From: Rufibacter psychrotolerans
GTDB lineage: Bacteria > Bacteroidota > Bacteroidia > Cytophagales > Hymenobacteraceae
Direction: 5' to 3'
Assembly (NCBI RefSeq): GCF_016924645.1
Contig: NZ_JAFFJV010000001.1
Location: forward strand, 62,001-126,000
DNA: 64,000 nt
Under the pieces are notes generated by a model, which saw only the letters and a list, made by a program, of their open reading frames with translations, ran no database searches and had not been told where the DNA came from. Made by a program: the position numbers and the translations under genes. Shown here one piece after another: positions 16,422 through 24,632 of the stretch (positions are counted from its first letter, which is position 1; each line of letters begins with the position of its first letter).

Positions 16422-17444
16422 ATGGAAAACCGAACCAAAAACAACCTGCTGCTTGCCGGGGCCGGCGCGGGAGCCCTGCTCGCGCTTACCTATTTCTCGC
16501 GCAAGAAGCATGAATTCTCCTTTAAAGACCGCACCGTGTTGATCACCGGGGGCAGCCGGGGGCTGGGCCTGGTCTTGGCGCGCATGTTCGCGGAGCAGGG
16601 TGCCCGCATTGCCATCTGCTCGCGCACCCAGCACCAACTGGACGCCGCCCGCGAGGAACTGCAGGCCGGCGGAGCCACGGTGCGCGCCTTCAACTGTGAC
16701 GTGAGCGACCAGGCCCAGGTGAAAGCCATGATCTCTGACATCAGCCAGCAGCTGGGGCCGGTGGAGGTGCTCATCAACAACGCCGGCATTATTGCCGCCG
16801 GTCCCCTGGAGGAGATGACCGTCCATGACTTCAAAGCCGCCATGGACATCCACTACTGGGGTTCGCTCTACACCATGCTGGAGGTACTCCCCGAGATGAA
16901 GCGGCGCGGCGAGGGGCGCATTGTCAACATTGCCTCCATTGGCGGGAAGGTGAGCGTGCCCCACCTGGTGCCCTACAGCGGCAGCAAGTTCGCGCTGGTG
17001 GGCCTGTCAGAAGGATTCAGGGCAGAGCTGCTCAAAGACGGCATTTACGTCACCACCATCAACCCCTCGCTCATGCGCACGGGCAGCGCCCGCAACGCTT
17101 TTGTGAAAGGGCAGAACCAGAAGGAATACACCGCCTTCGCCCTGCTGGATGCCAACCCCATGATCTCGCTGGCCGCTGATACTGCTGCCCGTAAAATCAT
17201 GGACGCCTGCCGCTACGGCCGGGCCGAGGCCACCCTGGGCCTGAACGGCAAGCTCATCAACGCGGTGCACGGCCTGTTCCCTGGCCTGGTCACCGATTTG
17301 TTCGGGATGGTGAACTACTTCCTGCCCGGCCCGGGTGGGGTAGGCAAGAAAGCGGTGCGCGGCTATGAGAGCGAGACGGAGCTTACCCAGTCGGTACTGA
17401 ATGCGCCCAACCAGAAAGCGGCCCGAGAGAACAATGAACTGTAG
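16422..17444 (+). CDS. Membrane-anchored short-chain dehydrogenase/reductase
   Basis: 340 residues. A short hydrophobic segment (residues ~8-24, [17 protein letters not shown]) anchors it to the membrane. A classical SDR follows: TGGSRGLG at 42-49, DV after the coenzyme-binding region, NNAG, a catalytic Ser in IASIGGK and YSGSK (Tyr/Lys). The ~80 C-terminal residues beyond the SDR core are predicted partly helical. The 5-nt gap after ligD points to cotranscription. Substrate unknown; similar anchored SDRs are often found in general-stress gene sets of soil bacteria. Confidence 0.87.
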   Translation: MENRTKNNLLLAGAGAGALLALTYFSRKKHEFSFKDRTVLITGGSRGLGLVLARMFAEQGARIAICSRTQHQLDAAREELQAGGATVRAFNCDVSDQAQVKAMISDISQQLGPVEVLINNAGIIAAGPLEEMTVHDFKAAMDIHYWGSLYTMLEVLPEMKRRGEGRIVNIASIGGKVSVPHLVPYSGSKFALVGLSEGFRAELLKDGIYVTTINPSLMRTGSARNAFVKGQNQKEYTAFALLDANPMISLAADTAARKIMDACRYGRAEATLGLNGKLINAVHGLFPGLVTDLFGMVNYFLPGPGGVGKKAVRGYESETELTQSVLNAPNQKAARENNEL

Positions 17445-17494
17445 CCCAGGCGCTGCCTTTGCCAGCTGCTTAGGCTGACTTTTTCCAGGAGGCT

Positions 17495-17530
17495 GTTTCA
17501 GGGCTAAAATCCTAGAATCGGCCCTGAAAC
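17495..17530. repeat. 36-bp palindrome family, copy 5
   Basis: Outer arms GTTTCAGGGC and GCCCTGAAAC pair perfectly; the inner part is looser. It lies 50 nt after the SDR stop. Confidence 0.65.
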
Positions 17531-17663
17531 AGGCTGTCCCTGCGTCTGGGGGCTTTTGCTTCTGTTGCGCCTCTGGAAGAAAACGCTGAGGTTCTAGCGG
17601 TTACCTCCTGACAAAACCGCCAAACCTTCGTACAACTATTCTCATTCACTAACCTGTACACCT

Positions 17664-18005
17664 ATGAGCGACACCACAGTGACCAAAATTGACGGGGCGT
17701 TTTCCCCCAAGGGAGAAGACGACGAAAAGTACCTGGCCTCGGGCAAAACCGTTGCCATGCGCCTCTGGGAAAACGAACAACCCGGCGACTCCAAACCCGA
17801 GGTAAGGCGTGAGTACGAGACCGTGGGCTACGTGATCGCGGGCCGGGCCGAACTGCACGTGGAAGGCCAGATGGTTTTGCTGGAACCGGGCAACTCGTAC
17901 GTGGTACCCAAGGGGGCCTCGCATACCTACAAGATCCTGGAGGCATTCACCGCCGTGGAGGCCACTTCGCCACCGGCGCAGGTAAAAGGCAGGGACGAGG
18001 GCTAA
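17664..18005 (+). CDS. Single-domain cupin protein
   Basis: 113 residues covering one cupin beta-barrel. The first motif is diverged (VRREYETVGYVIAGRAELHVEG) and lacks the canonical His pair; the second is LEPGNSYVVPKGASHTYKI, with one His. Because most metal ligands of motif 1 are absent, it may not bind metal in the usual way or may be non-enzymatic. Sandwiched between the SDR and CZB genes in a stress-type run. Function unknown. Confidence 0.8.
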   Translation: MSDTTVTKIDGAFSPKGEDDEKYLASGKTVAMRLWENEQPGDSKPEVRREYETVGYVIAGRAELHVEGQMVLLEPGNSYVVPKGASHTYKILEAFTAVEATSPPAQVKGRDEG

Positions 18006-18144
18006 GCAGGAGCCGCTGGGCCGGCGGCTGGCCAGTTTACGCAGGTGCGCCGCCGCCCCGGTTGCCAACGAGGGTACCCATAGGAGCCTCCGCGGGCCGG
18101 CTCCGGTCCCGTTGGTTGGTGCAGCATCAATGCCAGATAGAAAG

Positions 18145-18531
18145 ATGAGCAGGAACGAACAGCAGGATTTCTTTGAGAGCATCAGCAGGCTTGACTTTGA
18201 GCAGGCCCGCATCAAGCATGTTCTGTTCAAATCAAAGCTGCGCGCCATGTTGTACGGGGCCAGCATTGACACCGAGCCCGTTATTTCTCCCACCGACTGT
18301 TCCCTGGGCAAATGGATTTACCAGGTAGCCCTGCCCCGCATCGGGCACCTGCCCGAGGTGAAGGAACTGGAGCGGGTGCACCATGACATGCACGTGATTG
18401 CGCGCCGCCTGTGGGCGGAGTACCAGAAAGGCAACCAGGAGCAAGCCCTGCAGGGCCTGCAGCAGGTAGACGCCACCGCCGAGAAACTCCTGCACCTGCT
18501 CACCGTGATTGAGCGCAAGGCGGTGGGCTAG
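18145..18531 (+). CDS. Stand-alone CZB (chemoreceptor zinc-binding) domain protein
   Basis: Start chosen at 18145 (128 residues); in-frame ATGs at 18112 and 18130 would add short tails. A four-helix CZB domain fills the protein: His in ARIKHVLFKSKL, CSLGKWIY with the Cys ligand, and the two His of ERVHHDMH make the 3His/1Cys zinc site. CZB domains usually sit on chemoreceptors or diguanylate cyclases and sense zinc or hypochlorous acid; here it stands alone with no output domain, so it may act in trans on a partner. That is inference. Confidence 0.82.
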   Translation: MSRNEQQDFFESISRLDFEQARIKHVLFKSKLRAMLYGASIDTEPVISPTDCSLGKWIYQVALPRIGHLPEVKELERVHHDMHVIARRLWAEYQKGNQEQALQGLQQVDATAEKLLHLLTVIERKAVG

Positions 18532-18668
18532 AGAGTTGGCCACCACGGACGGGAAGCGGCGGATTCCGCAACCCTTCGGGTGCCCAGAAAGAACTTTTTG
18601 CCCCGGTTGCAGTACAAACAAAGGGCCCATGCAGTAATGGGTAAAATGTGTTACCAAAGCAAAACCGT

Positions 18669-18950
18669 ATGTCAGATAAAATAGAACCAACCGACAACGC
18701 AGACAACGTGCAGAAGTCAGACCAGGCAGGATCAGAGACCAGCTCGGCCACCAACCAGAACCAGGGCCGCCAGTCAGAACGTCAGCGTGACAGTGGCAGC
18801 AGCAATGACACGTACAAGCGGTCCATGACCGGGTATGACAGCACCAAGCAAGACGAGAACTTCAGCGGCACGGAGCGCGCCTCGGGCGGGGCCACCATTG
18901 ACGAGCGTGACCCTAATGACGGCGATGCCAACCAGGAAAACAATTATTAG
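18669..18950 (+). CDS. Small disordered hydrophilic protein
   Basis: 93 residues from ATG 18669 (the frame opens at 18648 with seven extra residues). It is made of Ser, Asp, Asn, Gln, Glu, Thr and Arg with no hydrophobic core and no known domain. The end (DPNDGDANQENNY) recalls that of the disordered protein at 14092-14637. Followed at once by a strong terminator, so it is a real transcript end. Possibly a hydrophilin-like stress protein; function unknown. Confidence 0.65.
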   Translation: MSDKIEPTDNADNVQKSDQAGSETSSATNQNQGRQSERQRDSGSSNDTYKRSMTGYDSTKQDENFSGTERASGGATIDERDPNDGDANQENNY

Positions 18951-18958
18951 CCTTCTAT

Positions 18959-18995
18959 AAAAAGCCCCTTGCTCCATCTGCCAGGGGCTTTTTTG
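18959..18995 (+). terminator. Rho-independent terminator
   Basis: AAAAAGCCCCT pairs with AGGGGCTTTTTT around a 13-nt loop; starts 8 nt after the stop at 18950. Confidence 0.85.
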
Positions 18996-19161
18996 TGCTT
19001 TCCCGGGAACTAAAAAAATATTTTTGGTGCAGCCTGCCGCACCTTTGTTTTGGGGCCGTTCTCGTAAAAATTGGCAGAAAACTTGCTGATAAGAGATGTA
19101 CGCAATGATTTGGCAGTGTTTTCGTTGAATCATACGGCGTGTTCTTCTGTTCTAAAACTAT

Positions 19162-20091
19162 ATGAAAAAGCATATGAAAAAGGTTCTTTTATCAGTACTG
19201 GCCGGGTTGCTTTTAACCGGGGCGTCGGTGGGCACACCGGCGGTGGCTGAGACCAGGGGAGCGGCGGCGACAGCCTATGCAGCGCCTGCGGTAGGAGCCC
19301 GGGACATTATCACCGAGATCATTGACGTGGTGGGCCTGAAGCCCCGGTTTGAGGTGCGGGCCGCCAACGTGCCCAACGCCGCCGCCGTGATCCTGAACGG
19401 CCAGCGCTACATTCTCTACAATGAGCAATTTGTGAGCCGGCTGAACAACGCGCTTAAAACCGACTGGGCCGGGGTAAGCATCCTGGCGCACGAGATTGGG
19501 CACCACCTGAACGGGCACACGCTCTCAAAAACCGGCAGCAACCACCGCGATGAGTTGGAGGCCGATGAGTTCTCTGGGTTTGTGCTGCGCAAGATGGGCG
19601 CCAGCCTGAGCGAGGCCCAGGCCGCCATTGGGGCCCTGGCCGAAGAAGAGGACTCTTACACCCACCCGGGCCGGAGTTCGCGCCTGGCCGCCATCAGCAA
19701 AGGCTGGCGCAACGCCGAGAGCCAGATCCTGGCCAGCGCCAAAGCCGGTACGCCCAACCGCAGGGTTGCCGTAGACAGAGGTGCCGTGGCCCAGCAGCAG
19801 ACCGTGACCACCCCCACCAGACGCACGTCGGCCCGCATGGGGTCCCAGCAGATCATGCGCCAGGTGAAACTGGCCAGCGCCCCGCAGGAGCGCATCTACG
19901 TGACCACCGCGTTCAACCTGGTGCGCGAAACCGCCAGCGGGCTGGAAGTAATTGGCAAGCTGCAGAAAACCAACAACAGCAGATTCCCTTACGTGCTGGA
20001 GAGCCGTTACTTTGACTACCTCTTCGTAAGCACCGACGGGTTATTATTGAACGAAGACGGCAGACGGGTAGGGGTGTTAACCACCACCTAA
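19162..20091 (+). CDS. M48-like exported zinc metalloprotease
   Basis: 309 residues; alternative Met start at 19174. An N-terminal signal peptide (VLLSVLAGLLLTGASVGTPAVAE) is followed by a gluzincin site: HEIGHH at 110-115 and ELEADEFSG near 131 providing the third zinc ligand, as in M48 proteases. There are no further membrane helices, so it is probably a soluble periplasmic enzyme, unlike HtpX. The C-terminal ~100 residues after a linker are unassigned and may be a small beta domain. It is bounded by terminators on both sides, so likely monocistronic. Confidence 0.82.
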   Translation: MKKHMKKVLLSVLAGLLLTGASVGTPAVAETRGAAATAYAAPAVGARDIITEIIDVVGLKPRFEVRAANVPNAAAVILNGQRYILYNEQFVSRLNNALKTDWAGVSILAHEIGHHLNGHTLSKTGSNHRDELEADEFSGFVLRKMGASLSEAQAAIGALAEEEDSYTHPGRSSRLAAISKGWRNAESQILASAKAGTPNRRVAVDRGAVAQQQTVTTPTRRTSARMGSQQIMRQVKLASAPQERIYVTTAFNLVRETASGLEVIGKLQKTNNSRFPYVLESRYFDYLFVSTDGLLLNEDGRRVGVLTTT

Positions 20092-20114
20092 CCGTTGAGG
20101 CCCTACTTGCATAC

Positions 20115-20150
20115 ACCGCCACCTTCCAGCCAGAGGGTGGCGGTTTTTTT
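20115..20150 (+). terminator. Rho-independent terminator
   Basis: ACCGCCACC pairs with GGTGGCGGT, then a run of T. It lies 24 nt after the M48-like gene and just before palindrome copy 6. Confidence 0.85.
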
Positions 20151-20156
20151 ATGGCG

Positions 20157-20192
20157 GGTTCAGCCCGGTTTTGCGGAAAACTGCCTAAAAAC
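20157..20192. repeat. 36-bp palindrome family, copy 6
   Basis: Arms GGTTCAGCCCGGTTTT and AAAACTGCCTAAAAAC around GCGG. Diverged copy, 7 nt after the terminator T tract. Confidence 0.5.
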
Positions 20193-20338
20193 AGCCGGCA
20201 AGCACCGCTTCAGCGGGATGGTTGACCAATCACCACCAGGCGCTACCGTTTTTGACCTGTTTTTATGAAAACCGCCGAAAAACCGCGCCTGCCAGGCCAA
20301 CTGGTGCAAGATTCCATTTTTTGCCGTACCTTTTGGGT

Positions 20339-21259
20339 ATGAACCAGTCCTTCTTCCTGCCCCGCTTTTTGGCCGGGGCCCTCTGTATCTGCTCCCTCAG
20401 CCTAACCTCCTGCGCCCAGCAGGTGTATGAGCCCAGCCAGATCCTCAAAGACGTTGAAATCCTGGCCGCCGACTCACTGGAGGGGCGCCTGCCCAACACG
20501 CCGGGCCACGGCAAGGCCCAACAATATCTTTTGCAGCGTTTCCAGAGCATCGGCCTGAAGCCGGTGGGTACGCAGTACCAGCATGCTTTTACCTTTACGC
20601 CCCGCAACAGCTCCATCAGCCAGCCAGGGGTGAACCTGGTGGGCATGATTCCGGGCAAGTCTGAGAAGGTGATTGTGGTGTCGGCGCACTATGACCACGT
20701 GGGCATCCGGAACGGGAAAGTCTACAACGGGGCCGATGACGACGCCTCGGGCATTGGCGCCATCCTGGCCCTGGCCACCCAGTTCCAGAAGCAGAAACCG
20801 CAGCACACCCTGGTTTTTGTGGCGTTTGACGCCGAGGAGCAGGGCTTGCAGGGATCCAATGCCTTTGTGGCCAACCTGCCCTTCGCCAAGGAACGGGTGC
20901 TCCTCAACGTGAACCTGGACATGGTGAGCATTTCTGAGAAGAACGAGCTGTACGCCGCCGGCACCTACCACCATCCGGCCCTGAAGCCGCTGCTGGAGCA
21001 GGTAAAGGTGCCCCAGGGCTTGCACCTGCGCTTAGGGCACGACCGGCCCGAGCAAGGTCCCAATGACTGGACCCTGCAGTCTGACCACGGAAGCTTTCAC
21101 CGGGCCCAGATCCCGTTCATTTACTTCGGGGTAGAGGACCATCCGCATTACCACCAGGAGACCGATGAGTTCCGCAACATCCACCAAGCCTTCTACCTGA
21201 AAGCGGTGGAGACCATTCAGAGGGCCGTGGAAGTGCTGGACCAGCAACTGCCCCTGTAA
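20339..21259 (+). CDS. M28-family peptidase lipoprotein
   Basis: Start at 20339 gives a lipoprotein signal (FLAGALCICSLSLTSC, lipobox LTSC) and 306 residues; the frame is open 39 codons further up but that part is not signal-like. Two zinc ions are bound by the M28 ligands: His of SAHYDHVG, Asp of GADDDASG, Glu of FDAEEQG (catalytic/ligand), Asp of NLDM and the His of the late SDHGSFHRAQIPFIYF segment. It is likely an outer-membrane or periplasmic aminopeptidase. Monocistronic, between palindrome copies 6 and 7. Confidence 0.88.
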   Translation: MNQSFFLPRFLAGALCICSLSLTSCAQQVYEPSQILKDVEILAADSLEGRLPNTPGHGKAQQYLLQRFQSIGLKPVGTQYQHAFTFTPRNSSISQPGVNLVGMIPGKSEKVIVVSAHYDHVGIRNGKVYNGADDDASGIGAILALATQFQKQKPQHTLVFVAFDAEEQGLQGSNAFVANLPFAKERVLLNVNLDMVSISEKNELYAAGTYHHPALKPLLEQVKVPQGLHLRLGHDRPEQGPNDWTLQSDHGSFHRAQIPFIYFGVEDHPHYHQETDEFRNIHQAFYLKAVETIQRAVEVLDQQLPL

Positions 21260-21302
21260 GGCGGAGAGGGACAGATAATTCCGGCCTTTTTTACGCAAAT
21301 CG

Positions 21303-21337
21303 GTTTTAGGCTCATTTCATGAAAATGGGCCTAAAAC
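21303..21337. repeat. 36-bp palindrome family, copy 7 (35 bp)
   Basis: GTTTTAGGCTCATTTC and AAATGGGCCTAAAAC, with flanking AATCG/CGATT extending the stem to about 20 bp. It lies 43 nt after the M28 stop. Confidence 0.8.
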
Positions 21338-21516
21338 CGATTTTCTGTTTTTACCCCTAAGAGGGGTGTTATGTTAACCAGCGGCTGTTCTCAGGATTGT
21401 AGAAGCCAAAAATACGTTTGTTAGCCTAGTTGTACTATTCTAAGTAGTAAAACCCTTTAAAATATAAACCGTTTAAGACCTAGCCTCTAAACCGATGTTT
21501 CACCAACAACGAAAGC

Positions 21517-21996
21517 ATGGTCAAGAATCAAACGTATGGACTTTTACTCTTAATCATTCTCCCGTTCCTGAAAGAAATCACAGGATCCACCACGCCGGCC
21601 CCGGCAATGCCCGTGCTGGAGCACCGGCCTATGGTGGCGAAGGCAATGCCCCAACCAGAGCCCGAATCTATTGCGGTAGACGCCTCGGTGTACTTCCCGG
21701 TGGAAGAACAGACCGACGAGGACCCGCTGGTCACCGCCGATGGCTCCCGCATCAATGAACACAATCCCCGCGGTCACCGCTGGCTGGCCTTGTCCAGAAA
21801 TCTGCTTTCCCGCTGGGGCGGCCAGATTGCGTACGGCGACTCGGTGAAGGTAGAAGGCATTTCCCCGCAGTTAGACGGGGTGTACGTGGTACGGGATGCC
21901 ATGCACCGCCGCATTAAAAACCGGGTAGACATTCTGGTAGGCCCTAATGACGAGATCATGGGCTACTGGGAAGACGTAAAGCTTACTAAGCTGTAA
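21517..21996 (+). CDS. 3D-domain (double-psi beta-barrel) protein
   Basis: 159 residues. A hydrophobic N terminus (YGLLLLIILPFL) acts as a signal or anchor, then a ~45-residue Pro/Glu-rich stretch, then a 3D domain (from about TADGSRIN to the end). Family features are RWLALSRNLLSRWGGQIAYGD, DGVYVVRDAMHRR and NRVDILVG, with the conserved aspartates. The 3D fold is that of MltA and YuiC-type lytic transglycosylases; whether this one cuts peptidoglycan cannot be told, but it is probably periplasmic. A terminator follows 29 nt on. Confidence 0.75.
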   Translation: MVKNQTYGLLLLIILPFLKEITGSTTPAPAMPVLEHRPMVAKAMPQPEPESIAVDASVYFPVEEQTDEDPLVTADGSRINEHNPRGHRWLALSRNLLSRWGGQIAYGDSVKVEGISPQLDGVYVVRDAMHRRIKNRVDILVGPNDEIMGYWEDVKLTKL

Positions 21997-22024
21997 AAGA
22001 TTATTAAAGCATACCTTCCTCAGC

Positions 22025-22061
22025 AAAAGGCCGCTCCTGTAAAAAGGAGGGGCCTTTTTTT
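22025..22061 (+). terminator. Rho-independent terminator
   Basis: AAAAGGCCGCTCCT pairs (one mismatch) with AGGAGGGGCCTTTT, followed by TTT. Confidence 0.8.
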
Positions 22062-22231
22062 GTTTGAGAAGCAGATAGCTTGATTTTAAGTGCTTGATAG
22101 TCAATGAAGTAATTGCCTGGTGTTGTGCTTTTTACAAACCGCTGTACCTCCTCCTGTAAATTTTGGCACGGTTTTTCCATTTAGCCAAGCACAGCCCACC
22201 CAAGGGCGGCGAAAGAGAAAGTACAAGCATT

Positions 22232-22912
22232 ATGAAGAAGATACTACTTATGATGGCGGTTCTCATGGGAGGGCTCCTCAGCGAAGGTTTCGCCCAGACA
22301 GGCGACGGTGTCCGGATAGGCATCAAAGGCGGGTACAGCGTCATGGGCTGGCAGGGCGAAACGGTGAAAAGTTTTGGCGACCTGCTGGAGTACACCAACG
22401 GCAACGTGACCACCAAAATGCGCCAGGGCTTTCATGCCGGGGCGTACCTGAGCATCCCCATGGGCAACGGGTTTGAGTTTGAGCCCGGGGTGCAGTACTC
22501 GCAGAAAGGGATGGTGCTGGAAGGCCGCGTGCCCGGTGACGTAGGCACCTACACCAACGCCAAGGTGACCCTCACCAACAAAGCCGAATACATTGACGTG
22601 CCGCTGCTGGCCAAGGTGTACGTGGGCGAGGGCTTCAACTTGTTTGCCGGTCCGCAGGTGTCTTTCCTGGTGTCCAATAAAGTGAACGTGAACGCCGGGG
22701 CCTTTGGGTTCTCTGCTTACAACGATGATTTTGAGTGGCAGAACAGCCAGCGCAAGGTAGACGTGGGCGCTGCGGCGGGTGCCGGTTACCAGTTCCAGAA
22801 CGGACTGAACATCAGCGGAAGCTATGACATGGGCTTCACCACCATAGACGACAACGCCGATTACAAATCATACAACCACGGGTTCAAAGCATCGGTTGGG
22901 TTCAGATTCTAA
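22232..22912 (+). CDS. Outer-membrane beta-barrel protein (PorT-like)
   Basis: Start at 22232 yields a typical signal peptide (MKKILLMMAVLMGGLLSEGFAQ), 226 residues. The mature part alternates hydrophobic and polar residues in 8-10 strands (GIKGGYSVMGW, GFHAGAYLSIPM, GFEFEPGVQYSQKGM, YIDVPLLAKVYV, NLFAGPQVSFLV) and ends GFKASVGFRF with a terminal aromatic, as in 8-stranded barrels of the porin/PorT type. No enzymatic motif. Function likely structural or as a small porin; not assignable further. Confidence 0.85.
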   Translation: MKKILLMMAVLMGGLLSEGFAQTGDGVRIGIKGGYSVMGWQGETVKSFGDLLEYTNGNVTTKMRQGFHAGAYLSIPMGNGFEFEPGVQYSQKGMVLEGRVPGDVGTYTNAKVTLTNKAEYIDVPLLAKVYVGEGFNLFAGPQVSFLVSNKVNVNAGAFGFSAYNDDFEWQNSQRKVDVGAAAGAGYQFQNGLNISGSYDMGFTTIDDNADYKSYNHGFKASVGFRF

Positions 22913-22955
22913 AGAGTAGTAGTTGTATAGTGAATGTGTTATAGGATGAGTGGAA

Positions 22956-22986
22956 AAACGGCGGACATTGTCCGCCGTTTTTTTTT
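22956..22986. terminator. Bidirectional terminator between convergent genes
   Basis: AAACGGCGGAC and GTCCGCCGTTT form a perfect 11-bp stem with loop ATT. T tracts flank both sides, serving the barrel gene (plus) and the four-helix gene (minus). Confidence 0.85.
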
Positions 22987-22987
22987 G

Positions 22988-23677
22988 CTATTGGTTGGCG
23001 GCCTTAGGGCTCCGCTTCCCGGAAGACTGGCCATCGGCGCCCAGTCGGCCCTTGGTGAGGTTGGACACGCTGGACATAAGCCGGTCTGTGGGGATGCGCT
23101 TGGTGATAAGCGCGTAGAGGAGTGCCGCGCCGGCCGCCCCTGCCGCAATGTACAGGGCGGTTTTGAGGGGCCTGTTCGCGGCGGGCGAGGCAATGGCGGC
23201 TGGCAACCCACCGGGGGCTGGCGCATAGCCGGCTGCTTCGCGCAGCTGGTGCAGGTAAGTTAACACATCGGTGGAGGCTTCGCGCTGGCGCAGGATCACG
23301 CCGCGCACCTCGGCGGGCAGTTCATGGTCCAGGGCATCGCGGTAGGCTTTCTGCGCCCACTCCTCGCCGTAAATGTTGGAGCCCAGGATGGCTTCCTCGT
23401 TGCCGCCGGTGAGGGTGGCTTTCAGGTCCATCCATTGCCGGTATAGTTTTCCTTTGCCGGTGGTCCCAAACTCTGGGATGCCGCCGTGTTGCTGGATGAT
23501 CTGGTTCAGTTCATTGGCGAACGCCAGGCGTTGCTGGGCAAACCGGCGATAAGCATCCTGGCGAGCGGTGTCTGTACTTTCCTTGGCGGCGCGCTCGTAG
23601 CCTTCCAGGCCATCATGCACAAATTCGTTCAGTTCCTGTAGAACCTGCACGACTTTTTGTTTCTCGTTCGTTGACAT
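22988..23677 (-). CDS. PA2169-family four-helix-bundle protein (DUF2383)
   Basis: 229 residues. Residues ~8-150 form a ferritin-like four-helix DUF2383 unit: LNEFVHDGLEGYERAAKES, FAQQRLAFANELNQIIQ, GGNEEAILGSNIYGEEWAQKAYRDAL and GVILRQREASTDVLTYLHQLR, with Glu/Tyr placing typical of the family. After a Pro/Ala-rich linker there is a single membrane helix (ALYIAAGAAGAALLYALIT) and a basic tail, an unusual membrane-anchored version. Such proteins are stress-induced and of unknown activity. Transcribed leftward, convergent with the barrel gene. Confidence 0.85.
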   Translation of the reverse strand: MSTNEKQKVVQVLQELNEFVHDGLEGYERAAKESTDTARQDAYRRFAQQRLAFANELNQIIQQHGGIPEFGTTGKGKLYRQWMDLKATLTGGNEEAILGSNIYGEEWAQKAYRDALDHELPAEVRGVILRQREASTDVLTYLHQLREAAGYAPAPGGLPAAIASPAANRPLKTALYIAAGAAGAALLYALITKRIPTDRLMSSVSNLTKGRLGADGQSSGKRSPKAANQ

Positions 23678-23790
23678 ATGTTCGGTTATGGGTTATCAGT
23701 TTTTATGAACGTGAACCACCCAAACAGGTTTAGGAAAAATACCTAGCGGTCTTCCTGAGAAACAAAAGGGACTATGAGCCATTTGGCGCC

Positions 23791-23815
23791 GTTTTGGAGA
23801 AAACAGGCCCAAAAC
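23791..23815. repeat. 36-bp palindrome family, copy 8 (shortened, 25 bp)
   Basis: GTTTTGG and CCAAAAC arms kept, the centre deleted. It lies 29 nt beyond the 3' end of the gene at 23845. Confidence 0.6.
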
Positions 23816-23844
23816 CCGCCAAGCCGCTAGGCCACCTCAAACTG

Positions 23845-24378
23845 TTAGGGCAGGTTGAACGGCAACTGCCGGCGCTTGCTGCGGCCGTTCAGGTCGGTGA
23901 GGAACTGGTTGAGCTGGTCCTGGTACTCCAGGTGGTAGTCTTCATGCAGGTACTTCTGAATGAGCGATATGGTGCGCAGCACCAGCCGGGCCGTGGCCAC
24001 GTAGAAACCCTTGTAAATGCTATCAAACTGACCGGTGAAATTCTCAAAGACCAGCCCCAGCAGGTACAGGTGCAGTTCCACCTCGCCTTTACGGTCTTTG
24101 GTGATGCGGTAGTAGCGGGCAATTTCCTGCGTGCTTTTCTTGAGGGCCCGGTTCAGGGCCTTGCTCAGGCTTCGGCCGTTGGCGGTGAACAGAATATCAT
24201 GGATGATCTGGGTGCTGCGCTCAAACAAGGTTTCCAGGGTAACCTCGTCCAGCAGTTCAAAGGCCAGGGTGTCGTACGCTTCGGCGTCTTTGCGCACCAG
24301 CCGCAGAATCAGGGCTTCTTTCTCTTTCTCGCTTAGTTGCTTCAACGCCTGCTTAAAGTCAGCGGAGGGTACGGGCAT
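23845..24378 (-). CDS. Conserved helical protein of unknown function
   Basis: 177 residues from ATG 24378; the frame is open to 24438 with ATGs there, but the first 20 residues look untranslated. Predicted all-helical and cytosolic, with no membrane segment. It opens with a Lys/Glu-rich helix (ADFKQALKQLSEKEKEALILRLVRKD) and contains LFERSTQIIHDILF and VFENFTGQFDSIYKGFYVATARL. I do not recognise the family. On the minus strand, TACTTTTG (24454-24447) is an exact minus-7 box, supporting transcription. Confidence 0.7.
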   Translation of the reverse strand: MPVPSADFKQALKQLSEKEKEALILRLVRKDAEAYDTLAFELLDEVTLETLFERSTQIIHDILFTANGRSLSKALNRALKKSTQEIARYYRITKDRKGEVELHLYLLGLVFENFTGQFDSIYKGFYVATARLVLRTISLIQKYLHEDYHLEYQDQLNQFLTDLNGRSKRRQLPFNLP

Positions 24379-24446
24379 GCTTGGTGAATTAGGAATTAAT
24401 AACATGGAACTGAGCCATTGAGAGTACATGAGGCTCAATTCTTTAG

Positions 24447-24454
24447 CAAAAGTA
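24447..24454 (-). promoter_or_regulatory. Bacteroidota minus-7 box (TACTTTTG)
   Basis: Exact TAnnTTTG on the minus strand, about 70 nt before the preferred ATG at 24378 and 9 nt before the ATG at 24438. Confidence 0.4.
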
Positions 24455-24632
24455 CGGCTTTGTTAGCAATTGCGCCACAAAGAGCACGGGCGGCCGAAAT
24501 CTTCTCAAAGGATTATCGCTTTTGTGACTGCAAGAGCCATGGCGGGCAGCCGAAAGGGAACGCGGTGCCTTTGGGGGTTGGGCCGTACGTTCTTAAAATC
24601 GTAATTTGGGCCCAAAAATTGAAAATTACTCC

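Noticed and set aside
24590..24632. TAATTTGG before aminopeptidase P as a minus-7 box
   Set aside because: It misses the last TTTG position by one base, so it was not listed as an exact box.
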